Shown piece by piece: positions 1 to 3,923 of a stretch of DNA of 7,305 nucleotides. Numbering within the stretch: the stretch's first letter is position 1; each line of letters opens with the position of its first letter. The notes beneath the pieces were generated by a model that saw only the letters and a list, made by a program, of their open reading frames with translations, was not told where the DNA came from and did no database searches. Position numbers and translations under genes: made by a program. Source of the stretch: an uncultured Collinsella sp. GTDB taxonomy: Bacteria > Actinomycetota > Coriobacteriia > Coriobacteriales > Coriobacteriaceae. The DNA lies in assembly GCA_958445895.1 (NCBI GenBank), contig CAUCTV010000060.1, positions 1 to 7,305 of the forward strand, given 5' to 3'.

Positions 1-1
1 C

Positions 2-154
2 AAGGCGGGGCCGAGGCCGCCTCGATCAATTTGCGAAAGAATCTTGACGGTACCGCTCCTGACCGCTACGGTCTCGCTCCTCACGGCCCTTGTCGGCCTT
101 TCCAAGGCACTCAAGCAGGGCTCGAAGCCCAAAAAGAAAGGCCACCGTCGCTAA
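2..154 (+). CDS. 3' end of a rightward gene, or tiny membrane peptide (partial)
   Basis: This frame is open from the window edge to the TAA at 152-154. From about base 41 it encodes a hydrophobic stretch (VPLLTATVSLLTALVGL) followed by a basic tail (SKPKKKGHRR), the pattern of one membrane helix with a cytoplasmic positive end. Codons after base 41 mostly end in G or C, as in real genes here. Before that point the frame looks non-coding (AGA, TGC, TCA), and frame 1 is equally open to base 162. Two readings are possible: the tail of a longer membrane protein, perhaps frameshifted, or a 36-aa peptide starting at TTG 44-46. That TTG overlaps a TGA stop of the third frame (TTGA) but has no good Shine-Dalgarno. 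No family is recognised. The gene converges on licT across the IS. Confidence 0.35.
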   Translation, partial: KAGPRPPRSICERILTVPLLTATVSLLTALVGLSKALKQGSKPKKKGHRR

Positions 155-225
155 GACGATGACCTAACTCTATTAAGCAACGGCTCTGCCCAGCTCACTA
201 CAACTTGGGCTGCCGTCGGCACCAT
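151..225 (-). CDS. Very short leftward ORF (24 aa) with strong ribosome binding site
   Basis: An ATG at 223-225 on the minus strand is preceded by a perfect AGGAGG (plus-strand 231-236) five bases upstream, one of the strongest Shine-Dalgarno matches in the window. The frame runs 24 codons to a TAG at 151-153. The peptide begins MVPTAAQVVVSWAEPLL and ends in a Ser/Arg-rich tail. It resembles no known protein. Its stop overlaps the stop of the rightward frame (shared CTAA). It may be a leader or small peptide, a decayed gene start, or a chance ORF behind a purine-rich stretch. The IS lies 65 bp upstream of the start and may have separated it from its original promoter. Confidence 0.3.
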   Translation of the reverse strand: MVPTAAQVVVSWAEPLLNRVRSSS

Positions 226-289
226 TCTACCCTCCTGACGAGGAATTCGTCCATATTTCAAAAATCGAATCCTGTTCGCGCGTGGGCCC

Positions 290-317
290 TTGATTCTCAT
301 TTTCATTGCAACAGCCT
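290..317 (+). repeat. Left terminal inverted repeat of the IS30-type element
   Basis: Starts TTGATTCTCA and ends GCAACAGCCT. It pairs with the reverse complement of 1879-1906 at 23 of 28 positions, with all five differences in the outer 18 bases. Its last three bases overlap the start of the 40-bp palindrome at 315-354. It is the expected outer transposase binding and cleavage site. Confidence 0.85.
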
Positions 318-354
318 CAGGACTCAGCGCAACGCGTTGCGCTGAGTCCTGAGG
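315..354. repeat. Perfect 40-bp palindrome inside the IS left end
   Basis: The arm CCTCAGGACTCAGCGCAACG (315-334) is followed with no spacer by its exact reverse complement (335-354). The 15-base core CGTTGCGCTGAGTCC recurs once near the right end at 1714-1728, in the same direction as the right arm, so the left arm and the right-end copy form an inner pair of inverted repeats. The palindrome could extrude as a cruciform, bind transposase as a dimer, or as RNA form a hairpin blocking outside transcription into the transposase gene. It has no U-run and is not a standard terminator. Confidence 0.9.
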
Positions 355-381
355 CGCGAATCCGGGTAGGCAACCCCAGAG

Positions 382-401
382 GGGCCGGAATCCCCCGGCC
401 C
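382..401 (+). promoter_or_regulatory. GC-rich hairpin just upstream of the transposase Shine-Dalgarno
   Basis: GGGCCGG (382-388) pairs with CCGGCCC (395-401) around a 6-base loop. The stem ends 4 bases before GGAGGGAGG (406-414), the likely ribosome binding site for the ATG at 421. A hairpin at this point could reduce ribosome loading, as several IS elements do to limit transposase made from read-through transcripts. The fold is read from the sequence; the role is inferred. Confidence 0.45.
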
Positions 402-420
402 GCGATGGAGGGAGGCCGGC

Positions 421-1683
421 ATGTCCAGACCCAAGCCGTCCGGAAGGTCGTACGGGAGGCTCACGAGGCACGAGAGGAACACGGTCGAGAGGATGCTCGA
501 CCGCAACCGCAGCGCCCGCGAGATCGCCGCGGAGCTCGGCAGGTCGCCCTCGACCGTGACCAGGGAGGTTGCGGCGCACCGCTACGTCACCGCGCCGCGC
601 TCGCGCTACGGCGAGCCCGCGCCCGCGGACCTCTCGGGGGCCTGCCCCAGGCTCTCCGCGTGGCCGAGGTGCTGCAACGGCTGCTCGCACAGGAGGGGCT
701 ACGGCTGCTCGAGGAGGCCCAGGGTGTTCTACAGCGCCAGGAGGGCGCAGGAGGCGGCCGACGCCGAGCTCTCGGCGAGCAGGTCCGGGATCGACGAGAC
801 CGAGGAGGGCGCCGCCGCCAAGCTCGCGGCCATCAGGGACGGGCTCGCGCGCGGGCTCTCCCCGCAGCAGATAGCGGCGACGACCCCCGGGCTCAGCGCC
901 TCCACCGTCTACAGGTGGGTGGACGCCGGCTACGACGGCATGACGAACATGGAGCTCAGGCGCAAGGTCGGCTACAGGCCGAGGTCGCGCCGGGCCCCGA
1001 AGAGGGCGACGTCCCACTCGTCGCGCAGGTCGCACGCGTCGTTCCTCGCGCTCGGCGAGGACGCCTGCGCCGCGGCCTGGGAGATGGACACCGTCGAGGG
1101 CCCCAGGGGCGACTCCGCCAGGCTCCTCACGCTCCTGCACCGCCCGAGCCGCTTCCAGCTGGCCCTGCCGCTGCCGGACGGCACGTGCGCCTCGGTCCTG
1201 GCGGCGCTCTCCTCCCTGCGCGGGGTCCTCGGCGAGGACGGCGCGAGGCGCGCCTTCGGCGCCGTGCTCACCGACAACGGCAGCGAGTTCGCCGACGAGG
1301 GCGCCATCGCGGCGCTGATCGGCGAGCGGGACGGCGAGACCAGGCTCTTCTACTGCGACCCCCGGCAGAGCCAGCAGAAGGGCGCGTGCGAGAAGAACCA
1401 CGTGGAGATCAGGAAGCTGCTGCCCAAGGGCGCCGGGGCCAGGTTCGACCGGCTGACGGCGGCGGACTGCGCGCTGCTCATGTCGCAGGTGAACTCCGAG
1501 CCGAGGGGGGCGCTCGGGTTCCTGACGCCGGCGCGCGTGCTGCGGATGGCCCTCGGGGAGGACGCCTCCGCCCTCATGGACGCGTTCGGGATAGAGGAGC
1601 TGGCGCCCGGCGAGCTCGACCTCACGCCCGGCTGCATCGACAGGGCCAGGGCCGCGAGGGGCGAGGGGCCGCTGGCGGGATAG
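421..1683 (+). CDS. IS30-family DDE transposase
   Basis: This 420-aa protein cuts and joins the ends of its own element. Residues 13-50 form the N-terminal helix-turn-helix typical of IS30 transposases (LTRHERNTVERML, then REIAAELGRSPSTVTREV). A second helix-turn-helix-like stretch at about 147-168 contains SPQQIA and STVYRWVD. The RNase H-like catalytic core shows D223 in WEMDTVEG, D285 in VLTDNGSEF and E324 in KGACEKN, followed by the IS30-type IRKLLPKG. Cys75, 84, 85, 88 and 96 form a cluster that could bind metal, which is not a standard feature of the family. Length is slightly above the usual 320-400 aa. The ATG at 421 is preceded by GGAGGGAGG at 406-414. The gene is intact and heavy in AGG codons, unlike the host genes. 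It points toward licT, so read-through would run antisense into licT. Confidence 0.96.
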   Translation: MSRPKPSGRSYGRLTRHERNTVERMLDRNRSAREIAAELGRSPSTVTREVAAHRYVTAPRSRYGEPAPADLSGACPRLSAWPRCCNGCSHRRGYGCSRRPRVFYSARRAQEAADAELSASRSGIDETEEGAAAKLAAIRDGLARGLSPQQIAATTPGLSASTVYRWVDAGYDGMTNMELRRKVGYRPRSRRAPKRATSHSSRRSHASFLALGEDACAAAWEMDTVEGPRGDSARLLTLLHRPSRFQLALPLPDGTCASVLAALSSLRGVLGEDGARRAFGAVLTDNGSEFADEGAIAALIGERDGETRLFYCDPRQSQQKGACEKNHVEIRKLLPKGAGARFDRLTAADCALLMSQVNSEPRGALGFLTPARVLRMALGEDASALMDAFGIEELAPGELDLTPGCIDRARAARGEGPLAG

Positions 1684-1878
1684 GCGGCGGGCCGGGACAT
1701 GGGCCGGAGGGCCCGTTGCGCTGAGTCCGGAACGGCTGCGCGGCGGGCTGGCGGAGCATGCGGCGGCGGCATGGGGGCACCGGCCTCCATAGCCTCTCCA
1801 CCTGCGGAAACGGTGCGACGGCCAGGTGCCGGGAGCTATTCCCGCGTTGCGCTAGCTGCGGAAACGCGGGTCCCGTTC
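1684..1878. other. Noncoding, hairpin-rich right tail of the IS
   Basis: About 195 bases separate the transposase stop from the right inverted repeat. Visible elements are a GGGCC/GGCCC hairpin at 1701-1714; a copy of the palindrome core at 1714-1728; CTGCGGAAACG repeated at 1802-1812 and 1856-1866; a CCCGCGTT/AACGCGGG stem at 1841-1848 and 1863-1870; and a long-range GGCACC/GGTGCC pairing. I see no convincing gene. The long tail could hold transposase binding sites or a structured RNA. Confidence 0.55.
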
Positions 1879-1906
1879 AGGCTGTTGCGTTGAGATTGAA
1901 AATCAA
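1879..1906 (-). repeat. Right terminal inverted repeat of the IS30-type element
   Basis: Begins AGGCTGTTGC and ends GAAAATCAA, followed by CCC, the right copy of the presumed 3-bp target duplication. It is the inverted partner of 290-317. It contains GTTGCGTTGAG, close to the palindrome core GTTGCGCTGAG, so the ends share a common motif. Confidence 0.85.
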
Positions 1907-1957
1907 CCCAAACGACCCGCGAACGGTCGCCATGACGGAAAGGAAATACCAGAGAGC

Positions 1958-2794
1958 CTATTTATCCGAGTGGACAGAAGCCACGCGATTCACATGCATG
2001 ATCAGATAGACGAGCTCCTCTTGGGCCAATGGCTCGCCAAAGGTCTCTTGAATCAGATCGTCGACACGGTGAGCGCAACGCGATGCCGCCGGATACTGCT
2101 CCACGAGCACGTCGTAAAGACCGGAGTTCTCGGTATCGATCGGCTCTTTCTTTGCCACGCGGTCGAGCAGATAGCGCACATGAGTGGCAAAGCGGGCAAA
2201 GGCGAACGACGAGCGATCGACCGTCACACCCAACTCTTCTTGAATAATCGCGACCGTCATATCGAGCAGTCGCTCCTCGTGCTGCTCGGCAAGCACGCGC
2301 CGCTCGCTCGGCTTAACCGATGCGTTGACAATCGACATGGCAATGCCCGCGGCCTCGCTTCGGGGCATACGCACACGGAAGCTTTTCTGGATGCCGCGAA
2401 CAGCCAGCTCGCCCAAGCGGTATTCGATGGGATGCAGCTGCTCCAGATCGCGCTCGAGCGGCAACGACACCACCATGTGTTCGCGGGCGCGCTTAATGGC
2501 AAACTGGATATGGTCCGCCAGTGTAATGGGGAGGTTAGGGCTCAATTCGTACGAAAGCTGTCCGGTTGCGATATCAGCCAGCTGAGCAGAAAACTCCAGC
2601 ACCTCGGGGTCGACCTCATCAATAAACGCCAGGTACTTTGAATCAATGCCGTAAAAGGTACGCGTGATGACATCCAGGTCGACCTCATGCGGCATATCGC
2701 CAAAGCCGATACCGCGACCCAGCGCGATAAGCTGACGCCCCGCGCCGTCTTCGCAGATGGCAGCGTTATGGTTAATGCGCTGGATAGCCCTCAT
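1958..2794 (-). CDS. licT: LicT/BglG-family transcriptional antiterminator
   Basis: This 278-aa protein belongs to the antiterminators that bind an RNA hairpin (RAT) in the leader of sugar-uptake mRNAs and stop premature termination; PTS phosphorylation controls them. Residues 1-55 match the RNA-binding CAT domain (MRAIQRINHNAAI, then LIALGRGIGFG). PRD1 covers about 65-165 with H95 in ADHIQFAI. PRD2 covers about 175-275 with H205 in FATHVRYLL and H267 in YLIMHVNRV. The second PRD1 histidine (H159 in Bacillus LicT, ALHIVNA) is serine here: S154 in AMSIVNA. The start at 2794 fits family length and has AGGAG 10 bases upstream; a longer frame to 2833 would add 13 residues that do not fit the family. 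The gene follows the phosphoesterase gene across a hairpin. No PTS or glucosidase gene is in view, so the target is unknown. The symbol reflects family, not proven orthology. Confidence 0.93.
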   Translation of the reverse strand: MRAIQRINHNAAICEDGAGRQLIALGRGIGFGDMPHEVDLDVITRTFYGIDSKYLAFIDEVDPEVLEFSAQLADIATGQLSYELSPNLPITLADHIQFAIKRAREHMVVSLPLERDLEQLHPIEYRLGELAVRGIQKSFRVRMPRSEAAGIAMSIVNASVKPSERRVLAEQHEERLLDMTVAIIQEELGVTVDRSSFAFARFATHVRYLLDRVAKKEPIDTENSGLYDVLVEQYPAASRCAHRVDDLIQETFGEPLAQEELVYLIMHVNRVASVHSDK

Positions 2795-2814
2795 GGATTC
2801 ATCGCTCCTACTGA

Positions 2815-2847
2815 AACGCGCCGCACAGACCATCCGCGCGGCGCGTT
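2815..2847 (-). terminator. Strong hairpin between phosphoesterase and licT: terminator or licT leader attenuator
   Basis: AACGCGCCGC (2815-2824) pairs perfectly over 10 bases with GCGGCGCGTT (2838-2847) around a 13-base loop. On the minus strand the stem is followed by only a short T-run (TTTC). It could end phosphoesterase transcripts. It could also lie in the leader of licT, since a candidate -10 (TAGAAT) sits just upstream of it. Members of this family often control their own mRNA through a leader terminator. I see no convincing RAT consensus overlapping the stem. Confidence 0.5.
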
Positions 2848-2848
2848 C

Positions 2849-2878
2849 ATTCTACCTGCACTTACAGCTACAGTCCAA
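2849..2878 (-). promoter_or_regulatory. Candidate licT promoter
   Basis: On the minus strand TTGGAC (3 of 6 to the -35 consensus) is followed after 18 bases by TAGAAT (5 of 6 to the -10). Transcription would begin at or just inside the hairpin at 2815-2847, giving licT a leader of about 45 bases. The -35 overlaps the last codons and stop region of the phosphoesterase gene. The weak -35 keeps confidence low. Confidence 0.3.
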
Positions 2879-3413
2879 AGAAGCCTAGGATTTGGTCACG
2901 GCTTACGGGCTTGTAGTTGTTGGCATCGAGGCCAACGTCGTAGCGCAGAACCGGGCGCTCGCGATCGCGGTTGCGCGCGTTGGTGCGGTCTCCCCTGCTG
3001 TGGATATGCCCGTGCAACATGATGGCGCCACGCGCCTTGCCGTTCCAGCTGAGCATGGGGTAATGGCTCATTACCAGGCGATGGCCCTTCGCGTAACCGG
3101 GGGCGACCTCCAGATAATCGCGCACCTCATCCCAAATGTGCGGCGCGTCTGGATCTTCCCAGTCGCCGTCATGGTTACCGCGGATGAGCGTTACGTTCTG
3201 ACATTCGATGCGCTCGCGCAGGCGCACCGCCTCCGCCAGGGGCAAACGATAGGTAAAGTCTCCCAAGATATAGAGGCGGTCGTCCACAGCCACGCACTCA
3301 TTGATGGCATCGATGACCTTGCGGTTCATCTCCTCGACCGAATCAAACGGTCGATCCATGTCGTGCAAGATATTCGTATCGCCCAGGTGCAGGTCGGCGG
3401 TAAACCACATCAT
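2868..3413 (-). CDS. Calcineurin-like metallophosphoesterase
   Basis: A 181-aa cytoplasmic phosphoesterase of the small single-domain type (COG4186-like). All metal-binding motifs of the fold are present in order: D7 and H9 in ADLHLGD, D52 in LGDF, N80 and H81 in RGNHD, H117 in MSHYP, and H136/H138 in GHIHS. The protein should bind two metal ions and hydrolyse a phosphate ester, but the substrate cannot be read from the sequence. The frame opens at 3428, but the second ATG at 3411-3413 is preferred because GAGGA lies 8 bases upstream and the protein then begins MMWFTADLHLG, as relatives do. It may belong to the same transcription unit as the two small ORFs upstream, although a candidate promoter lies in the 66-base gap. 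Confidence 0.92.
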   Translation of the reverse strand: MMWFTADLHLGDTNILHDMDRPFDSVEEMNRKVIDAINECVAVDDRLYILGDFTYRLPLAEAVRLRERIECQNVTLIRGNHDGDWEDPDAPHIWDEVRDYLEVAPGYAKGHRLVMSHYPMLSWNGKARGAIMLHGHIHSRGDRTNARNRDRERPVLRYDVGLDANNYKPVSRDQILGFFGL

Positions 3414-3453
3414 CGTCTCTGTCCTCATTTCGCAACGCGTATAAGACCTGTTT

Positions 3454-3483
3454 AGTATACAGACGCGGCGATGAGACAGTCAC
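3454..3483 (-). promoter_or_regulatory. Candidate promoter for the phosphoesterase gene
   Basis: On the minus strand GTGACT (4 of 6 to TTGACA) is followed after 18 bases by TATACT (5 of 6 to TATAAT), about 40 bases before the chosen start codon. The -35 overlaps the stop codon of the upstream 63-aa ORF. The position is sensible, but there is no independent support. Confidence 0.35.
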
Positions 3484-3671
3484 CCAAAGAGCCCGCCGAA
3501 CAGACCTCGGCGACGCTTGTCCTGCTTTTTCGAAGCGTCATCCCGCGTCTTCTTGCCCTGCCGCTTCTTACGGTCCTGCTCCAACTCATCGTCATCGAGT
3601 AGCATATCCCACTCAAACGGATCGTCTGTCAGATCGAACAGGTCATCGTCATCAAACACGTGCGCCTCCAT
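3480..3671 (-). CDS. Hypothetical 63-aa protein with acidic front and basic back
   Basis: Not recognised. Residues 7-33 are dominated by Asp/Glu (DDDDLFDLTDDPFEWDML, then DDDELEQD). Residues 34-55 are dominated by Lys/Arg (RKKRQGKK, KKQDKRRR). The last eight are GLFGGLFG, a small hydrophobic Gly/Phe tail. There is no signal peptide and no metal motif. Such charge separation suggests a disordered protein that binds a partner or pairs with itself. The ATG has no Shine-Dalgarno, but the stop of the 59-aa ORF lies only 6 bases upstream (TAATCGGTAATG), so it is probably translated by coupling. The phosphoesterase gene follows 66 bases later. The regular charge pattern argues for a real gene; function is unknown. 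Confidence 0.55.
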   Translation of the reverse strand: MEAHVFDDDDLFDLTDDPFEWDMLLDDDELEQDRKKRQGKKTRDDASKKQDKRRRGLFGGLFG

Positions 3672-3677
3672 TACCGA

Positions 3678-3857
3678 TTAGCGAGCATCCACAACGTAGT
3701 TGAGAAGTCTACGGGCCCGTGCGGACACAAATTCATCCTGTCTGCGTCTTTCAATCGTTTGCCGCAACGCTTGCGCAACGGAACGCTTGCAGATAAGATG
3801 GGAACACGGATGGCACCCGTGGCAGCGGGTCTTGCCAACTCCGATACACGTTTTCAT
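3678..3857 (-). CDS. Hypothetical 59-aa Cys/His-rich microprotein
   Basis: Not recognised. A start at 3855-3857 on the minus strand gives 59 residues. The N-terminal part carries Cys4, Cys12, His13, Cys15, His16, Cys18, His20 and Cys23 (core CHGCHPCSHLIC), a density typical of a metal-binding knuckle. Residues 25-59 look helical and basic (ALRQTIERRRQDEF, then ARARRLLNYVV). The stop TAA is 6 bases before the ATG of the 63-aa ORF, an operon-like layout. Against it: the ATG has no Shine-Dalgarno, lies just after the hairpin at 3864-3900, and the frame is also open upstream to a TAA at about 3902-3904 without another start. It may be a real small zinc protein or chance. Confidence 0.42.
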   Translation of the reverse strand: MKTCIGVGKTRCHGCHPCSHLICKRSVAQALRQTIERRRQDEFVSARARRLLNYVVDAR

Positions 3858-3863
3858 CGTGAG

Positions 3864-3900
3864 AAATGGCCGTCTTCGCTTACGCGGGGGCGGCCACTTT
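3864..3900 (-). terminator. Terminator of the adh-aldh operon (possibly bidirectional)
   Basis: AAATGGCCG (3864-3872) pairs with CGGCCACTTT (3891-3900): a 6-bp GC core extended by A/T pairs with one bulge. It lies 23 bases past the aldehyde dehydrogenase stop. On the minus strand the stem is followed by TTTCTC; on the plus strand by TTTGTTTA. Position and shape fit an intrinsic terminator for leftward transcripts from the dehydrogenase operon. Confidence 0.65.
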
Positions 3901-3923
3901 GTTTATCCCTATGTCATCTGATT

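Larger units (their letters stand above)
290..1906 (+). mobile_element. Complete IS30-family insertion sequence, about 1617 bp
   Basis: Imperfect 28-bp terminal inverted repeats lie at 290-317 and 1879-1906 and match at 23 of 28 positions when one is reverse-complemented; the innermost 10 bases (GCAACAGCCT) are identical. CCC at 287-289 and 1907-1909 directly flanks the repeats and reads as a 3-bp target duplication, in line with the 2-3 bp duplications of the IS30 family. The element carries one intact DDE transposase, a subterminal palindrome, a hairpin before the transposase ribosome binding site, and a roughly 195-bp noncoding right tail. GC content is clearly higher than in the flanking genes and the transposase uses many AGG arginine codons. 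This suggests arrival from a more GC-rich relative and, with no visible decay, recent insertion. The boundaries were read by eye and could shift by 1-2 bases. Confidence 0.88.

Noticed and set aside
250..289. tRNA T-arm-like sequence (TCGAATCC) left of the IS
   Set aside because: There is no matching acceptor, D-arm or anticodon arm on either strand.
151..1401. Long minus-strand frame (416 aa) opposite the transposase gene
   Set aside because: It is the antisense shadow of a very GC-rich gene: Pro/Arg/Ala/Gly-rich with no domain. Only its last 24 codons, outside the IS, have a ribosome binding site and were listed separately.
306..1724. Plus-strand 472-aa frame overlapping the transposase
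   Set aside because: It is an Arg/Ala/Gly-rich frame produced by high GC content, has no ribosome binding site, and lies out of frame with the clear DDE transposase.
1758..2009. Plus-strand ORF with CxxC-like pairs (STCGNG, ASCGNA)
   Set aside because: The cysteine pairs come from the DNA repeat CTGCGGAAACG in the IS tail. The frame crosses the IS end into licT antisense sequence and is not a coherent protein.
1970..2641. Plus-strand 223-aa frame opposite licT
   Set aside because: It is antisense to a well-supported antiterminator with conserved PRD motifs and shows no domain of its own.
3761..3790. Direct repeat AACGCTTGC at 3766-3774 and 3782-3790 as a possible array
   Set aside because: There are only two copies with a 16-base period, lying inside the small Cys-rich frame; too little to be a repeat array or origin element.
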